DNA of 64,000 nt from CAWAYR01 sp050250875 (GCA_050250875.1 JBFWNV010000001.1:1674001-1738000), one strand, 5' to 3'; positions 8,151 to 17,453 are shown, counted from the first letter of the stretch. Notes: generated from the letters alone by a model not told the origin. Numbers and translations are program-made.

Positions 8151-9948
8151 GCACACACAGTATCACACACGGCAATGTGTAGCACCGGGAGCGGCCCTTG
8201 CGCTGGCAGCCGTGCTCGCCGTCACCGGCTGCGCCGGGCCCGCGGCGCCGCCGCCGGCGGAGCCGCCGGCCGCCCCGGCCGCGCCGGCGCCGGCCGGCGA
8301 CCCGGTGCCGGTGGCCGCCACCGCCGATCCCGAGGTGGCCGCCACCGTCGATCAGGTGCTGGCCACGGCGATGCATCCCGGCCTGACGTGGGGATCGATT
8401 CCCGACGTCGCGTCGTCCCTGAAGTCGCACTACGACGCCGAGGCGGATCGCCTGCTGTGGTTCGACGGCGCGCGGCCGGCGGCGTTACTCGAGGGCACGG
8501 TGGCGACCATCGCCGCGGCCGGCGCTCACGGACTCGATCCCGCCGACTACGACGCCGCCCTCATCGGTGAGCAGTGGAGGACCATGAAGGCGGGCGGCGG
8601 CTCCGGGCCGGAGCGCGCGCTGTTCGACCTGGCGGTGAGCGTGGCGGCAGCGCGGATGCTCAAGGCCGTGCACATGGGCCGCGTCGATCCGGCGACGATG
8701 CTGTGGGGCTACGACGTGGCCGCCAAGCAGTTCGACCCCGTCGCGGCGCTCGGCCAGGCGCGCACCGGCCGCGGACTCGCCGACGAACTCGAGGCGCTGC
8801 AGCCGCCGTTTCCGCACTACCGGCGGGCGCGGCGGATGGCGGCCATCTACCGCGACCTCGCCAAGGGCGGGGAGCCACCGCTGGTGCCGGCGCTGGCCGG
8901 CGGCGTGCGCAAGGTGGAACCCGGGGGCAGCTGGGCCGGCGTGTCGCAGCTGGCGGCGCGCCTGCGGGTGTTCGGCGACCTGCCGCGCGACGCGGCGATC
9001 CCGGAGTCCGATCCGCCGATCTACACGGGTGCGCTGGTCGACGCCGTGAAGGCGTTCCAGCGCCGCCACGGCCTCGACACCGACGGCGTCATCGGCCCGG
9101 GGACGATCCGCGCCGTGAACGTCCCGCTGGCCGACCGCATCCGCCAGATCGAGCTGTCGATGGAGCGGATGCGCTGGCTGCCGACGCTGAGCGACCGCGC
9201 CAACGTGTTCGTGAACGTCGCGCTGTTCCGGATGTGGGCCACCGACCCGGCCACCGGCGAGGAGCCGCTGCGCATGAACGTCGTCGTCGGCGAATCGCTC
9301 GACCACCGCACGCCGATCTTCGTCGAGCAGATGGAGTACGTGATCTTCCGGCCGTACTGGAATCCGCCGCGCAGCATCATCACCAAGGAGATCGTGCCGC
9401 GCGCCCGGCGCGACCCGGGCTACATCGCCCGCCAGCAGATGGAGATCGTGGCCAGCGGCGCCGACGCCGCCGCGGCCCTGCCGGTGACGCCCGAGAACAT
9501 CGACAAGGTGCTGTCGGGCCGGCTGTTCGTCCGCCAGAAGCCCGGCCCGCACAACTCGCTCGGCCTGGCCAAGTTCATCTTCCCGAACTCCGAGGACGTC
9601 TACATGCACGGCACGCCGGCGCAGGCGCTGTTCGCCCGGGCGCGGCGCGACTTCAGCCACGGCTGCATCCGGCTCGAGAACCCGGCGCGCTTCGCCGAGT
9701 GGGTGCTGCGCGACCAGCCGGAATGGACGCGCGAACGCATCGACAAGGCGATGCAGGCGGAGCGGCCGCTGCGCGTCAACCTCAAGGAGAAGCTGACGGT
9801 GGTGCTCTTCTACGCCACCGTGCACGTCAACTCCGAGGACGAGGCGTTCTTCGTCGAGGACATCTACGGCCACGACAAGGCCCTCGACGCCGCCCTCGCG
9901 CAGGGCCATCCCTACCCGGTCAAGGCCGAAGCCCGGCCGCGCACCTGA
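8149..9948 (+). CDS. L,D-transpeptidase, YcbB/LdtD-like lipoprotein
   Basis: The product is 599 residues from ATG 8149, the only in-frame start that retains the signal sequence. A lipobox ends VTGC with the lipidated Cys at residue 28. After a Pro/Ala linker come an alpha-helical scaffold region, a peptidoglycan-binding repeat (DAVKAFQRRHGLDTDGVIG, about 298-320) and a YkuD catalytic domain with HGTPAQALF and SHGCIRLENP, the nucleophile being Cys506. It forms 3-3 crosslinks or attaches proteins to peptidoglycan in the periplasm. The ATG overlaps the vapB ATG on the other strand (CATG at 8148-8151), which is odd for a housekeeping gene and may mark where vapBC entered. Confidence 0.85.
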   Translation: MHTQYHTRQCVAPGAALALAAVLAVTGCAGPAAPPPAEPPAAPAAPAPAGDPVPVAATADPEVAATVDQVLATAMHPGLTWGSIPDVASSLKSHYDAEADRLLWFDGARPAALLEGTVATIAAAGAHGLDPADYDAALIGEQWRTMKAGGGSGPERALFDLAVSVAAARMLKAVHMGRVDPATMLWGYDVAAKQFDPVAALGQARTGRGLADELEALQPPFPHYRRARRMAAIYRDLAKGGEPPLVPALAGGVRKVEPGGSWAGVSQLAARLRVFGDLPRDAAIPESDPPIYTGALVDAVKAFQRRHGLDTDGVIGPGTIRAVNVPLADRIRQIELSMERMRWLPTLSDRANVFVNVALFRMWATDPATGEEPLRMNVVVGESLDHRTPIFVEQMEYVIFRPYWNPPRSIITKEIVPRARRDPGYIARQQMEIVASGADAAAALPVTPENIDKVLSGRLFVRQKPGPHNSLGLAKFIFPNSEDVYMHGTPAQALFARARRDFSHGCIRLENPARFAEWVLRDQPEWTRERIDKAMQAERPLRVNLKEKLTVVLFYATVHVNSEDEAFFVEDIYGHDKALDAALAQGHPYPVKAEARPRT

Positions 9949-9976
9949 CGTCGAGACCGTTCGGCCGGAGGCCCCC

Positions 9977-11386
9977 ATGACGACGCGACCCACTCGACCT
10001 GCCGTGCTCCTGCTCGCCGCGCTGGCGGCGGCCCATTGCTCGGATTCCGCGCCGGCCACGGGGCAGGCCCCGGCGGCCGCCGCGGTGACCGCCTTCGAGG
10101 GGGCGCGGCTGATCCGCGGCGATGGCACTGCCGCGGTGGAGGACGCGGTGGTGCTGGTCCGCGACGGCGTCATCACCGCCAGCGGTCCCCGCGCCGAGGT
10201 GGCGGTGCCGGCCGGAGCCGCCCGCGTCGATCTGCGCGGCCGTACCGTGATGCCGCTGCTGGTCAACGTGCACGGGCACATCGGCTACATGAAGGGCGCC
10301 ACCACCGAGCGCGGCCACTACAGCCGCGACAACGTGCTCGACCACCTGCGCCGGTTCACCTACTACGGCATCGGCGCGTTCCAGGAGCTGGGCACCGACC
10401 GCGACGACGTCGAGATCCGCATCCGCGACGAGCAGCGCGCCGGCACCGTGGCCGATCCGGCGCTGGCGTGGTTCTTCACCGCCGGCCACGGCATCGTCGC
10501 GCCCACACCCGGCGCCGCCAACGGCGGGCCGTTCTTCGCCACCGACGTGATTCACGAGGCGGCCACGCCCGAGCAGGCGCGCGCGGCGGTGCAGGCGCTG
10601 GCGGCGAAGAAGGTGGACATCGTCAAACTGTGGGTGGACGATCGCAACGGCACCAAGGTCAAACTGGCGCCGCCGGTGTACAAGGCCGCCATCGAGGAGG
10701 CCCACGCCCGCGGCCTGCGCGCGGTGGCGCACGTCTACTACCTCGACGACGCCAAGGACCTGGTGCGCTCGGGCGTGGACGGCCTGGCGCACATGGTGCG
10801 CGCCGACCCCGGCGTGGACGACGAACTGGTGGGGCTTCTGAAGGCCGGGAACGTCTTCGCCTGCAGCACCATGAGCATCCAGAAGCCGCTCGTCGACGGG
10901 CCGGGCTGGCTCGACGATCCGGCCTTGGCCGAGACGGTGCGGCCCGAGGTGATCGCCGAGTGGAAGGCGGCCGTCGCCAAGGCCACGCCCGAGGCGGTGG
11001 CGCGCGCGAAGGAGACCTACGCGCGGCTCGAACGCAGCATGAAGCGGCTGCACGACGGCGGCGCGCGCGTCGTGCTGTGCGGCGACACCGGGCTCAACAG
11101 CCAGGTGCCCGGTTTCACCGAGCATCGCGAGCTGGAGGCGATCGCCCGCGCCGGCGTCCCGCCGCTCGAGGCCATCCGCGCCGCCACGGCGACCGGCGCC
11201 GAGGTGCTCGGCCTGACCGATCGCGGCACGCTCACGGCCGGCAAGCGCGCCGACTTCCTCGTGCTCACCGCCAACCCGCTCGACGACATCGCCAATTCGC
11301 GACGCATCGCCGCCGTCTACAAGGCCGGCGCCGCCATCGACCGCGACGGGCTCCGCCGGGCGTTCCTCGCGCCCCTCACTCCCTGA
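9977..11386 (+). CDS. Secreted metal-dependent amidohydrolase (imidazolonepropionase-like)
   Basis: The product is 469 residues. An N-terminal signal with a lipobox-like AAHC (Cys about 21) suggests a lipoprotein. The amidohydrolase composite beta-domain (VLVRDGVITASGP) precedes the metal site NVHGHIGY. Further ligands are likely in AVAHVYYLDDA, LAHMVRADPG and CGDTG, and the C-terminal GTLTAGKRADFLVL is diagnostic for the superfamily. The 5' gap to the L,D-transpeptidase is 28 bases, so co-transcription is possible. The substrate is unknown; such exported enzymes commonly act on dipeptides or cyclic amides. Confidence 0.82.
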   Translation: MTTRPTRPAVLLLAALAAAHCSDSAPATGQAPAAAAVTAFEGARLIRGDGTAAVEDAVVLVRDGVITASGPRAEVAVPAGAARVDLRGRTVMPLLVNVHGHIGYMKGATTERGHYSRDNVLDHLRRFTYYGIGAFQELGTDRDDVEIRIRDEQRAGTVADPALAWFFTAGHGIVAPTPGAANGGPFFATDVIHEAATPEQARAAVQALAAKKVDIVKLWVDDRNGTKVKLAPPVYKAAIEEAHARGLRAVAHVYYLDDAKDLVRSGVDGLAHMVRADPGVDDELVGLLKAGNVFACSTMSIQKPLVDGPGWLDDPALAETVRPEVIAEWKAAVAKATPEAVARAKETYARLERSMKRLHDGGARVVLCGDTGLNSQVPGFTEHRELEAIARAGVPPLEAIRAATATGAEVLGLTDRGTLTAGKRADFLVLTANPLDDIANSRRIAAVYKAGAAIDRDGLRRAFLAPLTP

Positions 11387-11434
11387 GCGGTCGCGCGCGG
11401 CTGCGGCGGCGCTACGCTGGAGGCTGGCTTCAGG

Positions 11435-12745
11435 ATGTTCCCCGATCGCCTCCGCTTCGTCCTGGGCGTCGGCCTCGTCGCCGTCGGCGCCGCGGCCTTC
11501 GCGGTGGCGTTCCGCGAATCGCTCGCCTGGCTCTACCGTGCGGTCTACCAGGCGTCCGACGTCGTCGACGCGGTGGCCGGACTGCCGCGCTGGCTCCGCT
11601 TCGCCGTGCCGGTCGCGGCCGCCGGCATCGCCGGCCTCATCGCTCGCACGCGGACCGGGCCGTCGCAAGGCGTCAGCAACGTCATGGAGGCGATCGCGCT
11701 CGGCCGGGTCCAGCTGTCGATGCGCACGACGGTGTCGCGCGTCAGCTCGTCGTGGTCGGCGATTGCCGGCGGCATGTCGATCGGCCGCGAGGGCCCGCTG
11801 ATCGAGTTCGGCGGGGCGTTCGGCGCGGCGGTGGGGCAGCGCCTGGGCACCTCGCTCACCGACACCCGGCTGCTGGTGGCGGCCGGCACCGCGGCCGGGT
11901 TCGCGGCGGCCTACAACACGCCGTTCGCGGCGACGCTCTTCGTGCTCGAGACGATGGCCGGCGTGGCCGCGCCGGCGCTGCTGCTGCCGACGATGGCCGC
12001 CACCGTGATGGCGGCGGCCGTGACCCGCAGCGTCGCCGGGGCCGGGCCCCTCTACGGCCTGCGCAGTTACGAGCTGACGTCGTATCTCGAGTTCCTGTCG
12101 GTGGCGGCGATCGCCGTGGCGTCAGCGGGCGGTGCCGCCGCCTTCAAGCGCGTCCTGGCGATCACCGAGCGATGGTTCGAGGCGAGCGCCATGCCGCAAC
12201 CCGCCAGGGCGATGACCGGCGGCGCGGTCGTCGGCCTGCTGGCGATGTGGCTGCCCGACGTCGCCGGCAACGGCTACGAGCCCCTGCACCGGTTGCTCGA
12301 CACGCCCTTGCCGCTGGCCGCCGTCGTGGTGCTGGTCGGCGCGAAAGTGGTGGCGACCAGCAGCTCGGTCGCCTCCGGCGTGCCCGGCGGCATCTTCACC
12401 CCGATGCTCCTGATCGGCGCCGCGATCGGCACGGCCTGGGCCCAGCTGGTCGGCGTGGCGCCGGCGGCCGCGGCCGCCGGCAGCTATGTACTCATCGGCA
12501 TGGCCGCGACGACGGCAGCCAGCATCCACGCGCCACTGACCGCCGCGGTGATGATCTTCGAGCTGTCGGGCGACTACGCGATCGTGCTGCCGCTGTTGCT
12601 GGCGACGGTCGTGGCGACCGTCACGTCGCGCGGCCTCGGCAGCCGGTCGGTCTACGACGCCGAGCTGAGCCGGCGCGGCGTGGGGTGGGATCTCACCCTC
12701 GAGGGCCGCACGGTAACGCGCACCAGTGGCGCCGACCGCGCCTGA
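11435..12745 (+). CDS. ClC-family chloride channel/antiporter
   Basis: The product is 436 residues and almost wholly hydrophobic. ClC signatures are present: SIGREGPLIEFGGAFGAAVGQ containing the gating glutamate, AAGFAAAYNTPFAATLFVLE, and SGVPGGIFTPMLLIGAAIG (the GxFxP anion-binding loop). The first GSGIP-like loop is altered to PSQGVSNV. No CBS domains follow the membrane part. ClC proteins conduct Cl- or exchange it for H+ in the inner membrane. It is convergent with the SDR gene across a hairpin. Confidence 0.88.
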   Translation: MFPDRLRFVLGVGLVAVGAAAFAVAFRESLAWLYRAVYQASDVVDAVAGLPRWLRFAVPVAAAGIAGLIARTRTGPSQGVSNVMEAIALGRVQLSMRTTVSRVSSSWSAIAGGMSIGREGPLIEFGGAFGAAVGQRLGTSLTDTRLLVAAGTAAGFAAAYNTPFAATLFVLETMAGVAAPALLLPTMAATVMAAAVTRSVAGAGPLYGLRSYELTSYLEFLSVAAIAVASAGGAAAFKRVLAITERWFEASAMPQPARAMTGGAVVGLLAMWLPDVAGNGYEPLHRLLDTPLPLAAVVVLVGAKVVATSSSVASGVPGGIFTPMLLIGAAIGTAWAQLVGVAPAAAAAGSYVLIGMAATTAASIHAPLTAAVMIFELSGDYAIVLPLLLATVVATVTSRGLGSRSVYDAELSRRGVGWDLTLEGRTVTRTSGADRA

Positions 12746-12747
12746 GA

Positions 12748-12777
12748 GCGGTCGCCGGACGCCTCCGGTCAGACCGC
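12748..12777. terminator. Hairpin between convergent genes, possible bidirectional terminator
   Basis: Nested inverted repeats GCGGTC/GACCGC (12748-12753, 12772-12777) and CCGGA/TCCGG (12755-12759, 12764-12768) sit between the ClC stop (12745) and the SDR stop (12769), partly inside the SDR 3' end. There is no T-tract, so termination is only suggested by position. Confidence 0.35.
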
Positions 12778-13527
12778 GGTATAGCCACCGTCGATCAGAT
12801 AGTAGCCGCCGGTGATGAACGTCGCCTCGTCCGAAAGCAGGAAGCACACCAGCGGGGCGACTTCATCAGCGCGGCCAAGTCGCCCGAGCGGATGCCTGGA
12901 CACGAGCGCGGTCCGGACGGCTTGCGGGAGGTTCGCGAGCAACGGGGTGTCGATGTAGGCCGGCCCGACGCAGTTGATGCGGAGGCCCTGCAGTCCGTAC
13001 TCCGCCGCCGCGTTCTTGGTCAGGCCCACGACCCCGTGCTTCGCCGCGGTGTAGGCGCCGTTGCCGATGGCGGCCACGGTGCCGTGGATGGAGGCCATGT
13101 TGACGATGGCGCATTTGTCCGGTCCCGACGTCAGCATGGCCGGGATCTGGTAGCGCATGCCGTACAGGACACCGTTGAGGTTGATGTCGATCACGCGGTT
13201 CCACTCGGCGAGATCGGTCTCGCCCGCCGGTGCCTGTGCGCCGCCAATCCCGGCGTTGTTGACGGCGTAATGCAGGCCGCCATAGGTTTCCACGGCGTAG
13301 CGGACGACCCGCTCGGAATCTTCCGGCCTGGCGGTATCCTGCTTCACCGCGCTCGACGTGCCGCCGGCGCTGGCGATCTCCCCGGCGACGCGCCGGGCGG
13401 CATCGAGGTTGATGTCGGTGAGCACCACCGTGGCGCCCTTCGCCGCGAGGGCCTTGCCGATCGCCTCGCCGAGTCCCGAGCCTCCGCCCGTCACGATTGC
13501 GACTCTGCCAGTGAAGCCACTCACCAC
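12769..13527 (-). CDS. SDR-family oxidoreductase
   Basis: The product is 252 residues from GTG 13527, preceded by GGAGG. It is a classical short-chain dehydrogenase: nucleotide-binding TGGGSGLGEAIG, NNAG, catalytic Ser in VNMASIHG, and Tyr-Lys in YTAAKHG. The Asp after the second strand (VVLTDIN) favours NAD(H) over NADP(H). It reduces or oxidises an unknown alcohol/ketone in the cytosol. It follows the FMN reductase gene by 33 bases, so the pair probably forms an operon. Confidence 0.9.
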   Translation of the reverse strand: MVSGFTGRVAIVTGGGSGLGEAIGKALAAKGATVVLTDINLDAARRVAGEIASAGGTSSAVKQDTARPEDSERVVRYAVETYGGLHYAVNNAGIGGAQAPAGETDLAEWNRVIDINLNGVLYGMRYQIPAMLTSGPDKCAIVNMASIHGTVAAIGNGAYTAAKHGVVGLTKNAAAEYGLQGLRINCVGPAYIDTPLLANLPQAVRTALVSRHPLGRLGRADEVAPLVCFLLSDEATFITGGYYLIDGGYTAV

Positions 13528-13560
13528 GCACCTCCCTCCGTGGACAGCGATCCGTGCCGA

Positions 13561-14235
13561 TCACTCCACGCGGTCGATCAGCGGATCGGGGCGCTCGCCC
13601 AGGAACTCGACCCAGGCCTTCTTGGCGCACGGATAGTGCGTCGCGGCTTCGACCAGGTCCATGAATCCCGCGATCGTCCGTTCGAAGCGCTCGGCCAATG
13701 CGGCGTCGGCGATGCCGCCCTGCGCGTCGAACGCCGCGTGGGCGCTGGCGAGCGAGAACATGTCGGGATAGACGCGGGCCCCGAGGTGCTCGAGTGGCAC
13801 GCGCAACGACCACAGCCCGCGGTTGCCACCGACCATCGACGGGGAGGCCGACATCAGGAGTCCGTGCCGGCCGTTGAACGGTTGCGGCCGATGGCGCGAG
13901 GTCCAGTCGATCGCGTTCTTCAACAGTCCGGGCATGCTGCCGTTGTACTCGGGGGCCGCGATCACGAACGCGTCGGCGGCCTCGATGCGCCGGCGCAGCT
14001 CCTGCGCGCCAGGAGGGAGGCCGGAGCGGTCCTGCACGTCCTGGTTGTACGAGGGGCAGTCGAACGCGTCCATGCGGGCGAGATCCACCGTGCCGTGGTG
14101 CGCCTCGATGACGCGCGCCGCCAGCGTGGCGAGCCGGGTGTTCAGGGAGCCCGCCCGCATCGACGCCGAGAACACGAGGCATCGGACCGGTTCGCGCGGC
14201 ATCACGCCTTCGGTGACGAGCGGTGACTCAGCCAT
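13561..14235 (-). CDS. NAD(P)H-dependent FMN reductase (ChrR/YieF type)
   Basis: The product is 224 residues from ATG 14235. Flavodoxin-like fold with the FMN phosphate-binding loop FSASMRAGSLNTRLA, the PEYNGSMPGLLKNAIDW signature and a GNRGLWSLR segment. Family members are soluble dimers that reduce quinones, chromate, azo dyes or flavins using NAD(P)H. Upstream of the SDR gene on the same strand. The substrate is not deducible. Confidence 0.88.
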   Translation of the reverse strand: MAESPLVTEGVMPREPVRCLVFSASMRAGSLNTRLATLAARVIEAHHGTVDLARMDAFDCPSYNQDVQDRSGLPPGAQELRRRIEAADAFVIAAPEYNGSMPGLLKNAIDWTSRHRPQPFNGRHGLLMSASPSMVGGNRGLWSLRVPLEHLGARVYPDMFSLASAHAAFDAQGGIADAALAERFERTIAGFMDLVEAATHYPCAKKAWVEFLGERPDPLIDRVE

Positions 14236-14342
14236 GCGACACACCTCGACCGATCCGCGATCGGCATCCCATCATCGGACGGTCCGCAGGGCAGCGCGGA
14301 TCCCGCCCGCACCCGGAGTGTAGCGCGGCGCAGTCGCGCGCC

Positions 14343-14855
14343 CTACGAGACGTGGGCGGCCAGTTCGCGCGCCACGTCGTCGAGCCGGTCGTAGCTGATG
14401 GCCGCACCGCGCTCCATGCCGCTCGTCACGACCATGTCGCGCACATCCCTGCTCGGGTAGGTGCATTGCACGGTGAGCCGGGTCTTGCCGCGTTCCTCGG
14501 TGAGCGTCGCGGTGACCACCGAGACCACGTCGGGGAACGGCGCGAAGATCTCGGTGTAGACCAGCCGCTCGGGCGGCACGATTTCGCGGATCTCGCCGTA
14601 GAAGTCCGGGGCCTGGCCCTTCGGGCCGGCGCCGACGAAGCGCCACTTGCCGCCCGGGCGCGCGTCCATCTCGCAGATCGGCACCGAGTAGCCGTCGTCG
14701 AGGATGCCCCACCACTTCCTGATGTGCTCCGGCCTGGTCATCGCCTCGAAGACGAGATGGCGGGGGGCGTCGAACAGGCGCGTCATCACGATGTCGGTGT
14801 CCGACGGCGTGCGGACCTCGAAGGTGTGGCTATTTGCGCCGCGGCTGACGGGCAT
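14343..14855 (-). CDS. SRPBCC (AHSA1-type) ligand-binding protein
   Basis: The product is 170 residues. The START-like fold is indicated by FDAPRHLVFEAMTRPEHIRKWWG, ARPGGKWRFV and the C-terminal GMERGAAISYDRLDDVARELA helix with the usual GW/GA-S-xDRL pattern. Such proteins bind hydrophobic ligands. It overlaps the ArsR gene by 26 bases (14830-14855), the common ArsR-SRPBCC pairing in which the regulator controls its partner. Confidence 0.87.
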   Translation of the reverse strand: MPVSRGANSHTFEVRTPSDTDIVMTRLFDAPRHLVFEAMTRPEHIRKWWGILDDGYSVPICEMDARPGGKWRFVGAGPKGQAPDFYGEIREIVPPERLVYTEIFAPFPDVVSVVTATLTEERGKTRLTVQCTYPSRDVRDMVVTSGMERGAAISYDRLDDVARELAAHVS

Positions 14856-15201
14856 GGGACTTCTCCTTGTGGGTGGTCCTCTTCAGTGCCTGCAGATAGG
14901 AGTCGAGGCGGTCGAGCCGCCCCTCCCAGAGATCGCGGTAGCGGTTGGCCCAGTCGGCGACGTCCTTCAGCCGCGCCGCTTCGAGGCGGCACGGCCGCCA
15001 CTGCGCCTCGCGGCCGCGGGTGATGAGCCCGGCCCGCTCGAGCACCCCGAGGTGCTTCGAGACCGCAGGCAGGCTCATCGCGAACGGCTCGGCCAGTTCG
15101 GTCACCGTGCACTCGCCGCCCGCCAGCCGGGCGAGGATGGCCCGCCGGGTGGGATCGGCCAGGGCCGCGAAGGTCGTGCTGAGCGGGTCGGTGCCGGTCA
15201 T
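14830..15201 (-). CDS. ArsR/SdpR-family transcriptional repressor
   Basis: The product is 123 residues. It is a winged helix-turn-helix: FAALADPTRRAILARLAGGECTVTELAEPFAMSLPAVSKHLGVLERAGLI. There is no metal-binding CxC motif, so it fits the SdpR-like non-metal branch found with SRPBCC genes. The palindrome at 15208-15230 lies 7 bases before its ATG and is the likely autoregulatory site. No ribosome-binding site is visible before ATG 15201. Confidence 0.9.
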   Translation of the reverse strand: MTGTDPLSTTFAALADPTRRAILARLAGGECTVTELAEPFAMSLPAVSKHLGVLERAGLITRGREAQWRPCRLEAARLKDVADWANRYRDLWEGRLDRLDSYLQALKRTTHKEKSHARQPRRK

Positions 15202-15207
15202 ACAAAA

Positions 15208-15230
15208 CCAATCAGTTAATTAACCATTGG
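15208..15230. promoter_or_regulatory. Near-palindromic operator upstream of the arsR-SRPBCC operon
   Basis: CCAAT-(2)-GTTAATTAAC-(1)-ATTGG: an outer CCAAT/ATTGG pair around a perfect GTTAATTAAC core, off by one spacer base. It is strikingly AT-rich in this genome and lies directly in front of the ArsR start codon, where an autorepressor would block transcription. Confidence 0.6.
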
Positions 15231-15297
15231 GTTTATTGCATGCCGCCGCTCCGGATGTCAAGCCCTCCAGCCGATACGTCACGACGAGGTGCCGCCC

Positions 15298-16140
15298 ATG
15301 AGGATCCGCCCAGTCGTCACGCCCCCCGCCATTCGTCCTGCCATCGTCGGGTTGGGCCGGCTCGGCGCTGCGGTGGGTCTGCTCGTCGCCGCCGCCCTGC
15401 CGGCGCAGGCGCAGGCAGGCCTCAGCGTCTCCACCGATATCGCCGCCCCAGGCGTCGCTGTGACCGCGACCATCACCGGCGCGCCAGGCCAGTCGTTCGC
15501 GCTGCTCGGCAGCACGGTCGGAGCCGGGTTCACCTACCGCGGCTTTCCGATGTCGGTCGGACCCGACGTGGCGATTCTCGCCCTGGGCACGATCGGCGCC
15601 GGGGGGCAGGCGGTCGTGCCAGTGACGCCGCCGTTCGTGTTCACCACGCTCGACCGCTACTACCTGCAGGCGGCGACCGCCCCTGACGCCACGTTCGTCA
15701 ACTTCGCGGCGTCGGCCGGCCGCGTCGTCCGCAACGCCGACCTCGTCGGTTCGCTCGTCGGCCAGCCGGGTCCGCAGGGGCCTCAGGGCGCGCAGGGCAT
15801 GGAAGGGCCACCTGGGCCGCAGGGGCCGCCCGGGCTGCAAGGGCCGACCGGGCCATCGGGCACCGTTGGCGTGCTCGGCACGCCGTTCGTCGGCACCTAC
15901 CAGGGGCTCGCGGACTGCGTCATGGGACAGATTCTGCTCACGGCCGGGCCACGCGTGGTCGGCCTGCCGGCGGACGGGCGTGAGCTGATGATCAGCACGA
16001 ACACCGCGTTGTTCGCGCTCATCGGTACGACCTACGGTGGCAACGGTGTGAGCACGTTCCGGATCCCCAATCTCGCCGCGGCAACTCCCAACGGATTGAC
16101 CTACTCGATCTGCCACCAAGGCATCTTCCCAGGCGCGTAG
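15298..16140 (+). CDS. Secreted collagen-like protein with phage tail-collar domain
   Basis: The product is about 280 residues from ATG 15298 (ribosome-binding CGAGG 8 bases upstream; an in-frame GTG at 15289 is possible). A long signal peptide ends at AQAQA. Residues about 30-150 form a beta-rich domain (STDIAAPGVAVTATITG). About 11 Gly-X-Y triplets follow (roughly 155-190), then a tail-collar-like module with GLPADGRELM and YGGNGVSTFRIPNL. Collagen-like stalks trimerise, and collar domains are normally found at phage tail fibre tips and in MdpB-like proteins. No other phage gene is nearby, so this is probably a cell-surface or secreted fibre. The function is unknown. Confidence 0.75.
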   Translation: MRIRPVVTPPAIRPAIVGLGRLGAAVGLLVAAALPAQAQAGLSVSTDIAAPGVAVTATITGAPGQSFALLGSTVGAGFTYRGFPMSVGPDVAILALGTIGAGGQAVVPVTPPFVFTTLDRYYLQAATAPDATFVNFAASAGRVVRNADLVGSLVGQPGPQGPQGAQGMEGPPGPQGPPGLQGPTGPSGTVGVLGTPFVGTYQGLADCVMGQILLTAGPRVVGLPADGRELMISTNTALFALIGTTYGGNGVSTFRIPNLAAATPNGLTYSICHQGIFPGA

Positions 16141-16187
16141 GTCGCCTGCTGTAACCGGCTGCACGCGTCACATGGGAAGATCGCGGG

Positions 16188-16724
16188 ATGCCTCCGCCCG
16201 CGACCGTCGTCACGACTGCCGACCTGGCCGCCGCCGACCTCGCGGCGGTCCGCGCCCTCATGGACGCGGCGTTCGACGACTTCAGCGACGACGACTGGGC
16301 GCACGCGCTCGGCGGCTGGCATGCGCTGATTCGTGAGCAGGGCGTCGTCGTGGCGCACGGCAGCGTCGTCGCCCGGTGGATCAGCATCGGCGATCGCGAG
16401 TTCCGTGCCGGCTACGTCGAGGCGGTCGGCGTCGCGCCCCGGCGGCAGCGCCAGGGTCTCGGCACGGCGGTCACGACGGCGCTCTGCCAGACCATCCGGA
16501 CCGAGTTCGAGATCGGCGTGCTGTCGAGCGGCGAATGGGGCTTCTACGAACGCCTCGGCTGGGAGCGCTGGCGGGGGCCGACCTTCGTTCGCGGCGCCGA
16601 CGGATCGATGACGCGCACCCCCGACGACGACGACGGCGTGATGGTGCTGCGCGTCGGGCCGATGCCGGCGATCGACCCGACGGCGCCGATCGCCTGCGAT
16701 GCCCGGTCCGGCGACGCGTGGTGA
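16188..16724 (+). CDS. GNAT acetyltransferase of the aminoglycoside 2'-N-acetyltransferase (AAC(2')) type
   Basis: The product is 178 residues, the usual size for AAC(2')-I enzymes. Residues align by eye with the mycobacterial AAC(2') pattern: DDWAHALGGWHALI, VVVAHGSVVAR, FRAGYVEAVGVAP, the acetyl-CoA loop RRQRQGLG, LSSGEWGFYERLGWERWRGPT, TRTPDDDDG and a C-terminal CDARSGDAW close to the family's CDWRAGDVW. Known members acetylate the 2'-amino group of aminoglycosides and may have housekeeping roles. It stands alone between a collagen-like gene and a convergent peroxiredoxin gene, with no mobile element. Activity on drugs is an inference. Confidence 0.82.
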   Translation: MPPPATVVTTADLAAADLAAVRALMDAAFDDFSDDDWAHALGGWHALIREQGVVVAHGSVVARWISIGDREFRAGYVEAVGVAPRRQRQGLGTAVTTALCQTIRTEFEIGVLSSGEWGFYERLGWERWRGPTFVRGADGSMTRTPDDDDGVMVLRVGPMPAIDPTAPIACDARSGDAW

Positions 16725-16808
16725 CGGGCCACGACGGACACCCGCAGAGTTCGCCGCCGGGTTGACCCGGCGCGGCGCTGAGGCCGCCGAGGCCGGCCTG
16801 CGCCGGAC

Positions 16809-17453
<645 letters not shown>

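Noticed and set aside
10036..14226. A 1396-codon open frame on the plus strand
   Set aside because: It runs across the amidohydrolase and ClC genes in another frame and antisense to the SDR/FMN reductase genes; Arg/Gly-rich composition is typical of GC-rich shadow frames.
15298..16140. Prophage tail locus
   Set aside because: Tail-collar similarity is confined to one secreted protein; no capsid, portal, terminase or lysis genes surround it.
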